Part shown: piece by piece, positions 11,875 through 22,598 of the stretch | How the letters are laid out: each line of letters opens with the position of its first letter | Numbering within the stretch: position 1 is the stretch's first letter | Source: Buttiauxella agrestis ATCC 33320 | Lineage (GTDB): Bacteria; Pseudomonadota; Gammaproteobacteria; Enterobacterales; Enterobacteriaceae | Reading direction: 5' to 3' | Assembly: GCA_024169445.1 (NCBI GenBank) | Contig: JALKFA010000001.1 | Span: forward strand, 248,001-312,000 | DNA length: 64,000 nt | Made by a program: the position numbers and the translations under genes | Notes under the pieces: model-generated | Databases searched by the model: none | Told to the model about the DNA's origin: nothing | The model's input: the letters and a program-made list of their open reading frames with translations, nothing else

Positions 11875-12489
11875 ATGCTGGAAACCACGCTTTTTGTCGC
11901 CACTATTGCCACTTTGGGGATGCTCTCCCCTGGGCCTGATTTCTTCCTGGTTATTAAGAACGCCGCTCGCTATTCACGCTCGGCAGCAATGATGACCTCG
12001 CTGGGAGTTATCAGCGGAGTGGCAACGCACATGACTTATTGTGTTGCCGGGTTAGCGGTAGTGATTACCACCACTCCGTGGTTGTTCGGCTTGCTGAAAT
12101 ATGCCGGTGCTGCATATCTAATTTGGATTGGCGTACAGGCACTGTTAGCACGCGGCGGCGGCAAAATGGATGTCAGTAATATTGAACGCCAGCAAACCAC
12201 GCTAACAAAAGCTTTTTTACAAGGCTATCTGTGCAACCTGTTGAACCCGAAAGCAACTTTGTTCTTCCTCTCTGTTTTCACCCAGGTTTTGAGCATCCAT
12301 TCAGGCACGATGGAAAAACTGTGGTACGCAGGCGTCATCCTGATGCTGTCCGTCGTCTGGTGGCCGTTATTAGTGGTACTGATTCAAAGCGAGCCGGTGC
12401 GTCGTGGACTTGCCAAAGCGCAGAAAATTGTTGATAAATTGCTGGGCGGGATGTTGATAGCTCTGGGAATAAAAGTCGCCTTGAGCTGA
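11875..12489 (+). CDS. LysE/RhtB-family amino-acid exporter
   Basis: 204-residue inner-membrane protein with about six hydrophobic segments and the family signature MLSPGPDFFLVIKNAARYSR near the N-terminus, plus the conserved FLQGYLCNLLNPKATLFF block. The family exports amino acids such as homoserine, threonine or lysine; the substrate cannot be told here. The ATG at 11875 is chosen over 11848 because it places the first membrane helix at the N-terminus as in the family. Convergent with kefC across a REP pair. E. coli K-12 has no such gene between folA and kefC. Confidence 0.88.
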   Translation: MLETTLFVATIATLGMLSPGPDFFLVIKNAARYSRSAAMMTSLGVISGVATHMTYCVAGLAVVITTTPWLFGLLKYAGAAYLIWIGVQALLARGGGKMDVSNIERQQTTLTKAFLQGYLCNLLNPKATLFFLSVFTQVLSIHSGTMEKLWYAGVILMLSVVWWPLLVVLIQSEPVRRGLAKAQKIVDKLLGGMLIALGIKVALS

Positions 12490-12507
12490 TTTCTTACCGC
12501 AAAAAAT

Positions 12508-12580
12508 CGGTGGATGTCGCTAACGCTAATCCACCCTAAAACGGTTTGCGTAGGTCGAATAAGCGTTAGCGTCATCCGAC
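12508..12580. repeat. REP/BIME-like inverted-repeat pair, copy 1
   Basis: Two imperfect palindromes in tandem: unit A, GGTGGATGTCGCTAACGC then TAATCCACC (12508-12537), and unit B, GTAGGTCGAATAAGCG then TTAGCGTCATCCGAC (12550-12580). The same two unit types recur at 28554-28642 and 34182-34255. It sits between two convergent genes. This is the usual layout of enterobacterial bacterial interspersed mosaic elements. Confidence 0.8.
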
Positions 12581-12591
12581 ACAGCCTTTAG

Positions 12592-14448
12592 CTACTCGGG
12601 CTTAACAGGCGGTTCATCAGCCAGTTTCCCCGAATGAATCCCCTCCTCAGTACCCTGCCAACCATGGCGCTGAATCACATTGAGATGCGCACGGTCTTCG
12701 TTAATCACATCGGCCAACATGGCGCTGGTGCGTTTGAGAACATCGGCGCGTGCTGACCAGTCAGGTGCAGGCACCATTTCTTCCACCATCTGCGCATTGA
12801 AGCGGCGGAAATGGTCGGCTCGTTCACGTGCCTCATAACTCCCTACACCCAGCCCTTCGAGCGCTCTACGCCCCACTTTCAACGCACCTTCAAAAGTCTC
12901 ACGCTCAGGTTGGTCAACCCCCAACTGTCGCAGGCGAATGAAATGGTCGAGGTCACGTGCGCGCGCAATCACTTTCAGATGCGGGAAATGCTCTTGTACA
13001 AGTTCTGCTAACTGCATATTTGCATCCGGATCGTCGATGGCATTGATCAGCACTTCCGCTTTTGCAGCACCCGCAGACTCCAGCAAATCCACGCGCGTCG
13101 CATCGCCATAAAACACTTTAGTGCCAAACTTTCTCAGCGTTTCGATATGATCTGGGTCGTGATCGAGAACCACCATTTTCACGCCGCTGGTCAGTAACAA
13201 ACGCCCGGCGATTTGCCCAAAACGACCAAAGCCTGCGATGATCACACGCGGCTGTTCCTCATCGATTTCATCCGCTTCTTGCGCCTGCTCTGGGCCTGAT
13301 TTTTCCAGGCGGTTGAGCAGCACCAGCAACAATGGCGTGGCCGCCATCGATAGCGCGACAGCAAGCGTAAGCGATTTTGCCCAACTGTCGTCCAGTACCT
13401 CAGCCATTCTCGCAGTACCAAAAATGACGAATGCGAATTCACTGCCCTGCCCTAACAGGACGGCAAACCAGCGCCGCTGTTTACGCGGCACGTTAAGCGG
13501 TTTTGCTACGATCCATAGCGTGATGATTTTTATCGCCAGGAAACCGAGTAACAGAACGATAATCCGCAAAGGGCTCTCCAGCAAAGTGCCGAAGTCTATC
13601 GACATGCCCACGCCAATAAAGAACAGCCCGAGCAACAAGCCTTTAAACGGCTCAATATCACTTTCCAGCGCATGACGATATTCAGAGCTTGCCAGTAACA
13701 CGCCCGCCAGAAATGCCCCCATCGCCATTGAGAGCCCGGCTTCTTCAAGCAATAGGCCAAAGCCGAACACCATAAACAACGCCATGGCACTGAACACTTC
13801 GCGCAGGCCTGAACGCGCCACAAACCGCAGAACCGGGCGTGTGACGTAACGCCCAAGCAAAACAACAATGGTCAAAGCGCCAACCACTTTCAGAGCCGAA
13901 ATAGAAAAGGCGGCAAAGGTCGTGGTTGCGCTACTGCTGGCTAATAAGGGAATCATCGCCACCAGCGGAATTGCTGCAATGTCCTGGAATAACAGCACCG
14001 CAAAGGCACTGCGCCCCATTTGTGAAACGGTCAGGTTTCGCTCGTTCATCGCCTGCATGGCGATTGCGGTAGAAGAAAGCGCCAGAGTCAGACCGATTAA
14101 CACCGCCACTTGCCAGCGTAATCCTAAGAACATGCAGAACAAACCGAGCAGTAATCCGCACGCCACCATTTGCAGCGCACCGCCGCCAAATACTGACGCA
14201 CGCAGCGTCCACAAACGTTGTAGGTCCAGTTCCAGTCCGATGACGAATAGCATCAAGACCACGCCGATCTCCGCAAAGTGAAGAATAGTTTCGGCGTCCG
14301 TCACCAGTCGCAATCCCCACGGCCCGATAATGCAGCCTGCGATTAGGTAGCCCAACACTGACCCCAGGCCAAGACGCACCGCAATCGGTACTATGATCGC
14401 CGCTGAACCGAGGTAAATCAGCGCCTGGATCATGCTGTGGCTATCCAT
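12592..14448 (-). CDS. kefC: Glutathione-gated K+/H+ antiporter KefC
   Basis: Potassium efflux system opened by glutathione adducts, protecting the cell from electrophiles by acidifying the cytoplasm. 618 residues from the ATG at 14448 (E. coli about 620). A CPA2 antiporter membrane domain of about 12 helices covers residues 1-380, with the [17 protein letters not shown] segment; an acidic linker ([11 protein letters not shown]) leads to a Rossmann RCK/KTN domain with [11 protein letters not shown]. The start at [14 protein letters not shown] has a strong AGGAGG site; the longer reading to 14526 is rejected. It overlaps the end of its ancillary gene kefF by 8 bases. Confidence 0.97.
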   Translation of the reverse strand: MDSHSMIQALIYLGSAAIIVPIAVRLGLGSVLGYLIAGCIIGPWGLRLVTDAETILHFAEIGVVLMLFVIGLELDLQRLWTLRASVFGGGALQMVACGLLLGLFCMFLGLRWQVAVLIGLTLALSSTAIAMQAMNERNLTVSQMGRSAFAVLLFQDIAAIPLVAMIPLLASSSATTTFAAFSISALKVVGALTIVVLLGRYVTRPVLRFVARSGLREVFSAMALFMVFGFGLLLEEAGLSMAMGAFLAGVLLASSEYRHALESDIEPFKGLLLGLFFIGVGMSIDFGTLLESPLRIIVLLLGFLAIKIITLWIVAKPLNVPRKQRRWFAVLLGQGSEFAFVIFGTARMAEVLDDSWAKSLTLAVALSMAATPLLLVLLNRLEKSGPEQAQEADEIDEEQPRVIIAGFGRFGQIAGRLLLTSGVKMVVLDHDPDHIETLRKFGTKVFYGDATRVDLLESAGAAKAEVLINAIDDPDANMQLAELVQEHFPHLKVIARARDLDHFIRLRQLGVDQPERETFEGALKVGRRALEGLGVGSYEARERADHFRRFNAQMVEEMVPAPDWSARADVLKRTSAMLADVINEDRAHLNVIQRHGWQGTEEGIHSGKLADEPPVKPE

Positions 14449-14971
14449 GATTTGCCTCCTGCCAGTCGAGCAAACGTTGCTTGTACATTTCGGCTTGTAC
14501 CTCGAGGGTATTTTCGTCACAGACAAACGTGAAATGGATAGTGAAATGCGGCAGCCAGTTCATGCCGCAATACAGCGCCGTAGCTTGCAATGGTTGGCCG
14601 AGAACAGCAAAACCCGGATGGTCGCCGAGTTCGAAATGGTTATCGCCACCACCAGTGGTAACAGCCCACATCACGGGTTTACCGCGCAGCGCCTTGCCGC
14701 CGTGGCCATACGCCCAGCCATGAGCCAGCACTTTATCAATCCACAATTTCATCAAAGGCGGCGTGCTATACCACTGCATCGGATGTTGCCAGATAACCAA
14801 ATCAGCGCGGCTTAGCGCTTCTTGTTCAGCGGCAATATCGATGTTGAAATCTGGGTATAACTCATAAAGAGAGCGCACTTCCACATCAGGTAGTAGTGAA
14901 GCCTGTTCGAGCATTTTTCGGTTGGCGTGGGAGTGATGCGGGTACGGATGTGCATAAATAATTAAGATCAT
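14441..14971 (-). CDS. kefF: KefC ancillary quinone oxidoreductase KefF
   Basis: Flavodoxin-fold FMN quinone reductase that binds KefC and is needed for its full activity. 176 residues, the E. coli length. Starts [14 protein letters not shown], with [19 protein letters not shown] in the middle, typical of the NQO1/KefF family. The stop lies inside the start of kefC. Confidence 0.96.
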   Translation of the reverse strand: MILIIYAHPYPHHSHANRKMLEQASLLPDVEVRSLYELYPDFNIDIAAEQEALSRADLVIWQHPMQWYSTPPLMKLWIDKVLAHGWAYGHGGKALRGKPVMWAVTTGGGDNHFELGDHPGFAVLGQPLQATALYCGMNWLPHFTIHFTFVCDENTLEVQAEMYKQRLLDWQEANHG

Positions 14972-14976
14972 GAATA

Positions 14977-15035
14977 AGCCTGTTGTTTTACTGCTCTCTT
15001 TTAACGAAAGAGTGTAGTCAGTAATTCAACAGGCT
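14977..15035. promoter_or_regulatory. Structured leader / promoter region of kefF-kefC
   Basis: A perfect 9-bp inverted repeat AGCCTGTTG (14977-14985) / CAACAGGCT (15027-15035) encloses a smaller CTCTTT/AAAGAG hairpin just upstream of the kefF start. If transcription begins upstream it would form a leader fold covering the ribosome-binding region; otherwise it could be an operator. Function unknown. Confidence 0.4.
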
Positions 15036-15076
15036 AATAGTCAATATTCTTGACGGGTTAAGTGGATAAGTCTGAA

Positions 15077-15310
15077 TTAGTTATCCAGTTCGCCCATTGA
15101 TTTAACCTGGTCACGGTTAATCTGTTCTGTTTTTCCGGTTTCCGCATTTTTGTATGACACCAGTCCGGTATCATCATCCACTTGCGGCTTGCCATCGGTG
15201 ACAATAGTTTTCCCGTCAGCAGTTTTCACCGATTGGTTGGAAGAACAACCCGCAACAGACATCAGCGCAATAGCGGCAAGAATTGGAGTGATGATTGATT
15301 TATTGAGCAT
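15077..15310 (-). CDS. Small YgdI/YgdR-like lipoprotein (DUF903 type)
   Basis: 77-residue predicted lipoprotein. A signal peptide (MLNKSIITPILAAIALMSV) ends at the lipobox V-A-G-C, leaving a mature N-terminal cysteine followed by about 54 residues. The mature part (VKTADGKTIVTDGKPQVDDD, then GLVSYKNAETGKTEQINRD) has the short SH3-like pattern of the YgdI/YgdR family. The ATG at 15310 has a good GGGAG site; the longer in-frame reading to 15403 has no signal at its N-terminus. Role unknown. In E. coli the carB-kefF interval instead holds caiF, the cai and fix operons and yaaU. Confidence 0.85.
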   Translation of the reverse strand: MLNKSIITPILAAIALMSVAGCSSNQSVKTADGKTIVTDGKPQVDDDTGLVSYKNAETGKTEQINRDQVKSMGELDN

Positions 15311-15401
15311 TATTTTCTCCCTGCGTTCAATTTTCATTAGCAGGGTAATTATAGTCAGCGGCATGCGCTTCGCTTTCAGAACCAGAACACTCTTAAACGA
15401 C

Positions 15402-15429
15402 AAACGGCCCCTGCAATGAGGAGCCGTTT
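15402..15429. terminator. Hairpin downstream of carB
   Basis: Arms AAACGGC / GCCGTTT with an inner CCT/AGG pair. It follows carB on the minus strand, though the better T-run (TTTATTTTTTAT) is on the plus side; it probably ends the carAB message or separates it from the lipoprotein gene. Confidence 0.5.
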
Positions 15430-15452
15430 ATTTTTTATATCAGTTAAAGAAA

Positions 15453-18400
15453 TTAGCCTTTAATCTGCGCGTGCATTTCCTGAACTGAAATCACTTTCTC
15501 TGTCGCGTCAGAGTTCAACGCCATCGCCGTAGCAAAGCCGCCGTTCAGCGTGGTGTCGTAATGCACTTTATATTGCAGTGCGCTGCGGCGGATGAGTTTG
15601 GAATCCTCAATCGCCTGGCGGCCTGCGGTGGTGTTGATGATGTAGGTGTATTCGCCATTCTTGATACGGTCCTGAATGTGCGGACGGCCTTCATGCACCT
15701 TGTTCACCAGACGCGGGTTAATGCCAGCTTCGCCTAACACCACAGCGGTGCCATGAGTTGCATCCAGTTCAAAGCCCTGTTTCAGCAGTTTTGCTGCCAG
15801 GTCAACCACACGCTTTTTGTCGCCTTCACGAACAGAAAGTAGCGCGCGGCCTGGTTTACGCATCGTAGACTGGCTGCCCAGCATCGCTTTGGCGAACGCT
15901 TCTGCGAAGGTACGACCCACGCCCATGACTTCACCGGTGGAGCGCATTTCTGGCCCTAACAGTGGGTCAACGCCCGGGAATTTGTTGAACGGCAGTACCA
16001 CTTCTTTCACCGAGTAGTAAGGCGGGATGATTTCTTTGGTCATGCCCTGTTGCACCAGAGTTTGCCCAACCATCACACGCGCCGCCACTTTCGCCAGTGC
16101 CATGCCGGTCGCTTTAGAGACAAACGGTACGGTACGCGCAGCACGCGGGTTCACTTCAATCAGGTAGACTTCGTTATCTTTCACCGCAAACTGCACGTTC
16201 ATCAAACCGCGAACTTGCAGCTCGAAAGCCAGTTTCTGCACCTGTTGGCGCATCACGTCCTGGATTTCCTGGCTCAGCGTGTAAGCTGGCAGAGAACATG
16301 CGGAGTCACCGGAGTGAACGCCAGCTTGTTCGATGTGCTCCATAATACCGCCAATCAGTACGGTTTCACCGTCGCAGATGGCATCAACATCCACTTCTAC
16401 CGCATCGTCAAGGAAGCGGTCGAGCAGCACTGGCGCGTCGTTTGAAACGCTAACCGCAGTCTGGAAGTAACGACGTAAATCCACTTCGTCATAGACGATT
16501 TCCATCGCGCGGCCACCCAGAACGTAGGATGGACGCACAACCAGCGGGTAACCAATATGGGCCGCTTTCTCGACCGCCATTTCGATGGCGGTGACGGTGG
16601 CGTTGGCAGGCTGTTTCAGCTTCAGGCGGTCAACAGCGTGCTGGAAACGCTCACGGTCTTCTGCACGGTCGATGGCATCCGGGCTGGTGCCGATAATCGG
16701 TACGCCAGCGGCTTCCAGTTCACGAGCCAGTTTCAGCGGAGTCTGGCCACCGTACTGCACGATGACGCCTTTTGGTTTCTCAACGCGCACGATTTCCAGC
16801 ACGTCTTCCAGAGTTACTGGTTCGAAGTACAGGCGGTCGGACGTGTCGTAGTCGGTTGAAACGGTTTCTGGGTTGCAGTTAACCATGATGGTTTCGTAAC
16901 CATCTTCACGCAGCGCAAGGGATGCGTGGACGCAGCAGTAGTCAAACTCGATACCCTGGCCGATACGGTTCGGGCCACCACCCAACACCATGATTTTGTC
17001 ACGGTCGTTGTTCGGGTTAGCTTCACACTCGTCTTCATAAGTGGAGTACATGTACGCCGTGTCGGTAGAGAACTCTGCCGCACAGGTATCAACACGCTTA
17101 TAAACCGGGTGTAAGTTGTATTGCTCACGCAGTTTGCGGATTTCTGATTCGCGAACGCCAGCCAGTTTCGCCAGGCGCGCATCGGCAAAGCCTTTGCGTT
17201 TCAGGAAGCGCAGGAAGTCATGAGTCAGACCGGTAATGCCGATCTCTTCTACTTTTTCTTCCAGGCGAACCAGCTCTTCAATCTGTACCAGGAACCAGCG
17301 GTCAATGTTGGTCAGGTTGAACACGCCATCAACGGAGAGGCCCGCACGGAAGGCATCAGCAACGTACCAGATACGCTCAGCGCCAGCGTCTTTCAGCTCG
17401 CGGCGGATTTTGGTCAGCGCTTCCGGGTCATCCAGATTCACTTTCGGGTCAAAACCGGTCGCGCCCACTTCCAGACCGCGCAGAGCTTTTTGCAGTGATT
17501 CCTGTTGGGTGCGGCCAATCGCCATCACTTCACCAACAGATTTCATCTGCGTGGTCAGGCGGTCGTTAGCGCCGACGAATTTCTCGAAGTTAAAGCGAGG
17601 AATTTTAGTCACAACGTAGTCGATAGACGGTTCGAACGAGGCTGGCGTTTTACCACCGGTGATATCGTTCATCAGCTCATCGAGGGTGTAACCCACCGCC
17701 AGTTTTGCCGCGACTTTGGCAATCGGGAAGCCGGTTGCTTTAGAAGCCAGCGCAGAAGAGCGCGACACACGCGGGTTCATCTCGATAACAATCAGACGGC
17801 CAGTTTTCGGGTTAACCGAGAACTGCACGTTAGAACCGCCAGTTTCCACGCCGATTTCACGCAGCACCGCCATCGAGGCGTTACGCATGATTTGGTACTC
17901 TTTGTCGGTCAGCGTTTGCGCTGGTGCAACGGTGATGGAGTCACCGGTGTGAATACCCATCGGGTCAAGGTTTTCGATAGAGCAGACGATAATGCAGTTG
18001 TCGTTTTTATCACGCACAACTTCCATCTCGTACTCTTTCCAGCCAATCAGCGATTCATCAATCAGCAGCTCTTTGGTTGGCGAAAGATCCAGGCCACGCT
18101 CGCAAATTTCTTCGAATTCTTCACGGTTGTATGCAATACCGCCGCCGGTGCCGCCCATGGTGAATGAAGGGCGGATGATGCACGGATAACCGACGTCCGC
18201 CGCAACGGCCAACGCTTCTTCCATATTGTGAGCAATGCCAGAGCGCGCAGTATCAAGGCCGATTTTTTTCATCGCCACGTCGAAACGGCGGCGGTCTTCA
18301 GCTTTATCAATGGCGTCTGCGGTTGCACCAATCATGGTGACACCGAATTCTGCCAGCACGCCTTCACGCTCCAGCTCCAGCGCACAGTTCAGTGCAGTCT

Positions 18401-18677
18401 GGCCGCCCATGGTTGGCAGAACCGCGTCCGGGCGCTCTTTCTCAATGATTTTGCGCACCACTTCCCAGTGAATCGGCTCGATGTAAGTTGCATCGGCCAT
18501 TTCCGGGTCGGTCATAATCGTTGCCGGGTTGGAGTTCACCAGAATGACGCGGTAACCCTCTTCACGCAGCGCTTTACACGCCTGGGCACCGGAGTAGTCG
18601 AACTCACACGCCTGGCCGATAACAATCGGGCCTGCGCCGAGGATCAGGATGCTTTTTATATCTGTACGTTTTGGCAT
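15453..18677 (-). CDS. carB: Carbamoyl-phosphate synthase large subunit CarB
   Basis: Makes carbamoyl phosphate from bicarbonate, ATP and the ammonia supplied by CarA, feeding arginine and pyrimidine synthesis. 1074 residues (E. coli 1073). The two homologous ATP-grasp halves are evident, each opening with a GAGPIVIGQ- or GGGPNRIGQ-type motif (residues about 13 and 560), and the C-terminal MGS-like allosteric domain (about 935-1074) contains [11 protein letters not shown]. 18 bases follow carA, in one operon. Its product is also the HypF substrate, which matters for the hypEF island in this window. Confidence 0.98.
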   Translation of the reverse strand: MPKRTDIKSILILGAGPIVIGQACEFDYSGAQACKALREEGYRVILVNSNPATIMTDPEMADATYIEPIHWEVVRKIIEKERPDAVLPTMGGQTALNCALELEREGVLAEFGVTMIGATADAIDKAEDRRRFDVAMKKIGLDTARSGIAHNMEEALAVAADVGYPCIIRPSFTMGGTGGGIAYNREEFEEICERGLDLSPTKELLIDESLIGWKEYEMEVVRDKNDNCIIVCSIENLDPMGIHTGDSITVAPAQTLTDKEYQIMRNASMAVLREIGVETGGSNVQFSVNPKTGRLIVIEMNPRVSRSSALASKATGFPIAKVAAKLAVGYTLDELMNDITGGKTPASFEPSIDYVVTKIPRFNFEKFVGANDRLTTQMKSVGEVMAIGRTQQESLQKALRGLEVGATGFDPKVNLDDPEALTKIRRELKDAGAERIWYVADAFRAGLSVDGVFNLTNIDRWFLVQIEELVRLEEKVEEIGITGLTHDFLRFLKRKGFADARLAKLAGVRESEIRKLREQYNLHPVYKRVDTCAAEFSTDTAYMYSTYEDECEANPNNDRDKIMVLGGGPNRIGQGIEFDYCCVHASLALREDGYETIMVNCNPETVSTDYDTSDRLYFEPVTLEDVLEIVRVEKPKGVIVQYGGQTPLKLARELEAAGVPIIGTSPDAIDRAEDRERFQHAVDRLKLKQPANATVTAIEMAVEKAAHIGYPLVVRPSYVLGGRAMEIVYDEVDLRRYFQTAVSVSNDAPVLLDRFLDDAVEVDVDAICDGETVLIGGIMEHIEQAGVHSGDSACSLPAYTLSQEIQDVMRQQVQKLAFELQVRGLMNVQFAVKDNEVYLIEVNPRAARTVPFVSKATGMALAKVAARVMVGQTLVQQGMTKEIIPPYYSVKEVVLPFNKFPGVDPLLGPEMRSTGEVMGVGRTFAEAFAKAMLGSQSTMRKPGRALLSVREGDKKRVVDLAAKLLKQGFELDATHGTAVVLGEAGINPRLVNKVHEGRPHIQDRIKNGEYTYIINTTAGRQAIEDSKLIRRSALQYKVHYDTTLNGGFATAMALNSDATEKVISVQEMHAQIKG

Positions 18678-18695
18678 TTTCTTAGCTCCTGATAC

Positions 18696-19856
18696 TTACT
18701 TGCTATTAAGAGTGGCGGTAGAACGGTAGTGCTTAATCAATTCGATAAAGTGGTCAAACAGCGGCGCCGCATCGTGCGGGCCAGGGCTTGCTTCTGGGTG
18801 CCCCTGGAAGCTGAATGCTGCTTTATCTGTACGATGAATGCCTTGCAGCGTGCCATCGAACAGTGACTTATGAGTCACGCGCAGGTTCGCCGGAAGTGTT
18901 GATTCCTCTACGGCGAAACCGTGGTTCTGAGCAGTAATCATCACGCAATCGCGATCCAAATCTTTAACCGGGTGGTTGCCACCGTGGTGACCAAACTTCA
19001 TCTTCACGGTTTTCGCGCCGCTCGCCAGAGCCAGCAACTGGTGGCCCAGGCAGATACCGAATACCGGCACGTCTGTTTCCAGGAAGGATTTAATGGCGCT
19101 GATGGCGTAGTCGCACGGCGCCGGGTCACCAGGGCCGTTAGATAAGAAGATGCCGTCTGGATTCATCTTCAACACATCTTCAGCTGATGTTTGCGCCGGA
19201 ACCACCGTCAGGCGGCAGCCGCGGTCAACCAACATACGCAGAATGTTTCGTTTCACGCCGTAATCGTAGGCGACGACATGGAACGGTAAATCTTCTTCTT
19301 TAGCCGCTTCAGGCAACTCGCCTTCAAGTGTCCAGCTCCCCTGCTGCCAGGCGTAAGCTTCCTTCGTGGTGACTTCTTTCGCGAGATCCATACCGTTGAG
19401 GCCTGGGAAAGCTTTTGCTTTTTCCAGCGCCAGTGCAGCATCAAGGTTATCACCGGCAATAATGCAGCCGTTCTGTGCACCTTTCTCACGCAGAATACGT
19501 GTCAGCTTACGGGTATCGATATCGGCGATGGCCACAATGTTATGGCGCTTGAGATAAGAAGAAAGGTCTTCGGTATTGCGATAGTTGCTGGCAATCAGTG
19601 GTAGGTCACGGATGACGAGGCCTTGCGCATGTACCTGGGAGGATTCTTCATCAGCAGCATTGGTGCCGACATTTCCGATATGAGGATAAGTAAGAGTGAC
19701 AATCTGGCGGGAGTAGGAAGGATCAGTGAGGATTTCTTGATAACCGGTCAAAGAGGTGTTGAAAACGACTTCCCCAATGGCCGAACCCGATGCCCCAATG
19801 GCCCGACCGTGGAATTGGGTTCCGTCTTCCAGAACCAATATTGCTGACTTAATCAA
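18696..19856 (-). CDS. carA: Carbamoyl-phosphate synthase small subunit CarA (TTG start)
   Basis: Glutamine amidotransferase subunit delivering ammonia to CarB. 386 residues from a TTG start at 19856; E. coli carA also starts with TTG at the same place ([19 protein letters not shown]), and a GGAGGG site lies 5 bases upstream. The ATG at 19883 is rejected: it would put the start among the ARG-box promoter sequences and lacks a ribosome site. The class I triad is present: C in GICLGHQ, H and E in [10 protein letters not shown]. The C-terminus runs a few residues longer than E. coli. Confidence 0.97.
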   Translation of the reverse strand: MIKSAILVLEDGTQFHGRAIGASGSAIGEVVFNTSLTGYQEILTDPSYSRQIVTLTYPHIGNVGTNAADEESSQVHAQGLVIRDLPLIASNYRNTEDLSSYLKRHNIVAIADIDTRKLTRILREKGAQNGCIIAGDNLDAALALEKAKAFPGLNGMDLAKEVTTKEAYAWQQGSWTLEGELPEAAKEEDLPFHVVAYDYGVKRNILRMLVDRGCRLTVVPAQTSAEDVLKMNPDGIFLSNGPGDPAPCDYAISAIKSFLETDVPVFGICLGHQLLALASGAKTVKMKFGHHGGNHPVKDLDRDCVMITAQNHGFAVEESTLPANLRVTHKSLFDGTLQGIHRTDKAAFSFQGHPEASPGPHDAAPLFDHFIELIKHYRSTATLNSK

Positions 19857-19883
19857 AACGCCCTCCAGGGAATAAACAGTCAA

Positions 19884-19924
19884 TTTATTTGCATATTAAT
19901 TCAAAATGAATTCAGGAATCAATG
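19884..19924. promoter_or_regulatory. carA: Tandem ARG boxes overlapping the carAB downstream promoter
   Basis: Two adjacent ArgR-type sites are visible: TTATTTGCATATTAATTCA (19885-19903) and AATGAATTCAGGAATCAATG (19905-19924). On the minus strand a -35 TTGATT and -10 TAATAT with an 18-base spacer overlap them, 37-66 bases upstream of the TTG start. That is the arrangement by which ArgR with arginine represses the E. coli carAB P2 promoter. Confidence 0.75.
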
Positions 19925-20084
19925 CAAAACAGCCTGTCATTTGGATTTTTGACAAACGGCGGCATTCTAGTGAGAGGCCGGGTAAAAGTCTACCATAAGC
20001 GCAACTTTTTATGTGTTTTTTACCAATCTAATGGATAAAAGAGGAATTGACCGATGAAATCAACAACTAACTTATAGTGCGTAA

Positions 20085-20234
20085 TCGGTTGCGGACCAGG
20101 ATGAGCAGGAAAGCTGGGCATGGTGGCATGAAAAGTGGACCAAATGGTCAAAATTAGACATAGAACAACGATTATTAGCAGGAAAAGCAAAACTTATGAT
20201 GCTTACGATTAAAAAACATAAAAAATGCGGATAA
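20085..20234 (+). other. Possible gene remnant or tiny ORF without a start (49 codons)
   Basis: An open stretch bounded by TAA at 20082 and TAA at 20232 reads a coding-like peptide containing WAWWHEKWTKWSKLDIEQ and RLLAGKAKLMMLTIKKHKK. There is no ATG before codon 37 and no ribosome site, so it may be the tail of a decayed gene. I do not recognise the protein. It could also be chance in an A+T-rich regulatory region. Confidence 0.25.
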
Positions 20235-20323
20235 AACACAACAAATAAAAAGGGCAATAAAACATTGCCCTATCAATCAAACAGTTATGATTGCAATAAC
20301 CACATCACGATGGGTAATAACGA

Positions 20324-21187
<864 letters not shown>

Positions 21188-21295
21188 TCAGATTAACGAG
21201 GCCTTGGGAGGCTCGCCACATGAAAACACCGATAATAAGAAATTTATGACAAAACGGCGGAATTATCAGTAAAACCCATTAATGCCTTAAAAGAA

Positions 21296-22363
21296 TTATG
21301 GAATTGAATGAGTTTGATACAGTTCCCGACGCCGCCAGTTCACATCTGCCACCGAATCCCCCGGCTGAATGGAACCCTGAAGCAATAAATTAAAGCGCGG
21401 GCTGACTTCACGCATTAAACGACTTTGCAGAACATAAACCGCTTCGCTGCCCAATTCACGGCAAGGCTGGCAGGCCGCGGATAAACCGAGCTGTTTAATT
21501 TCATCCATTTCATGGGAATAGGCACAACTCATCAGAGAAATATCCTCAGGCACTTGCAGATGCTGGTTTTTTAGCTCACTCAATACGGCCCGCGCAATGG
21601 CTGCGCTGCCGCAAAAAATAGCCGAAGGGAGTTCGGCTTTAGTGCGCGACTGGAGGTATTTTTTGAAATTGGCGCGGGCTTCGGTTTCACCATAACCTTT
21701 GGTTACCAGCAAATGCTCGGATTCATCAAACACCAGGTGATGGTCGAGGCAGGCTCTTTTAAAGCCGTCAAGACGCTGGATCATGGTTTCACGGCGCAAA
21801 TCGGTAAATAGCAGAACGGGACGATGCCCCTTCTCTAATAAATAGTTTGCCGCGCTATAGCCAATGGAATAATGGTCTGGTGAGACACAATCAAGACGCA
21901 TTTTCTTATCTCTGGCATTTATCGTCACAATAGGCTTATTGCTTTCCGCGGCTATGCGATACAGTGATTCATCATCAATACCAATAATTATTACGCCATC
22001 AACATCCGACTGACTAATCGACCTCATGAATAATGAAGTATCAGCTTCATTAATATCAAGAGAACACTTTTTAACATGCGTATCATAATGTGAGACAGCG
22101 GAAACAACCCCCTGAATCACTTCGTAATAATAATGATCACCATGAGGAGTAAACGCTTCCGCAGGGGCACATATTAATAATGAGTTAATAAGTAAACGGC
22201 TGACGGGAATATCCCGTAAAATATCCATATGACGAGCATGGTAAAATACCTTTTCTTTGGCCTGCGGGCTGACATTACTTTTACCAGCCAGCACCCGTGA
22301 CACAGTGCTCGGTGACAGCCCTGTCAGCACAGCTATCTCTTTAATTTTCAGCTTCCCCGTCAT
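21296..22363 (-). CDS. LacI-family regulator, probably of the adjacent oxidoreductase/glycosidase operon
   Basis: 355 residues. N-terminal helix-turn-helix (KIKEIAVLTGLSPSTVSRVLAGK, written here as residues 6-28) followed by a periplasmic-binding-protein-like effector domain with GVIIIGIDDESLYRIA and a C-terminal extension after residue 335. Divergent from the operon starting at 22599, which it most likely controls. The hinge helix (usually YxPN, with L-A at the tip) is unusual: KVFYHARHMDI in place of a typical LGYxPN sequence. Effector unknown, probably a sugar. Confidence 0.88.
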   Translation of the reverse strand: MTGKLKIKEIAVLTGLSPSTVSRVLAGKSNVSPQAKEKVFYHARHMDILRDIPVSRLLINSLLICAPAEAFTPHGDHYYYEVIQGVVSAVSHYDTHVKKCSLDINEADTSLFMRSISQSDVDGVIIIGIDDESLYRIAAESNKPIVTINARDKKMRLDCVSPDHYSIGYSAANYLLEKGHRPVLLFTDLRRETMIQRLDGFKRACLDHHLVFDESEHLLVTKGYGETEARANFKKYLQSRTKAELPSAIFCGSAAIARAVLSELKNQHLQVPEDISLMSCAYSHEMDEIKQLGLSAACQPCRELGSEAVYVLQSRLMREVSPRFNLLLQGSIQPGDSVADVNWRRRELYQTHSIP

Positions 22364-22565
22364 TTTGTGATCGATACCTCATTAGAGAAATTACATTATT
22401 TTCACCATCAACTCTTTATAATCCAGAGCATTTCACTTTCTGCTTGCCCGTAATATTTTCGTCGTGCAATTCCTGTCATAAATAGCTGTTGTGTGCAAAA
22501 AAAACCATAACTATGCTCTCAAAAAATGATTCTTGTTGAAAATAAACAGTAACTTTTATTGTCTG

Positions 22566-22586
22566 TATCAAACGCTACCCTTGATA
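22566..22586. promoter_or_regulatory. Inverted repeat just upstream of the oxidoreductase operon
   Basis: TATCAA - 9 bases - TTGATA, with perfect 6-bp arms, ends 12 bases before the ATG at 22599. It could be an operator for the divergent LacI-type protein, although the wide spacer is not typical of LacI operators. A TATAAT-like box also occurs near 22415. Confidence 0.35.
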
Positions 22587-22598
22587 AGAGAGAGCATA

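Larger units (their letters stand above)
19857..20323. promoter_or_regulatory. carAB regulatory region
   Basis: 467 bp between dapB and carA. The part next to carA contains the downstream promoter and ARG boxes listed separately. The rest should hold the upstream pyrimidine/purine-controlled promoter known from E. coli, but I could not place PurR or IHF sites with confidence. The stretch near 20085-20234 has a coding-like reading, listed separately. The portion next to dapB (20235-20323) shows nothing clear. Confidence 0.6.

Noticed and set aside
17505-18167. 220-codon open frame on the plus strand inside carB
   Set aside because: Antisense to conserved CarB ATP-grasp sequence, with low-complexity shadow composition.
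19857-19883. ATG start of carA at 19883
   Set aside because: The TTG at 19856 has the ribosome site and matches the E. coli N-terminus; the ATG lies next to the ARG boxes.
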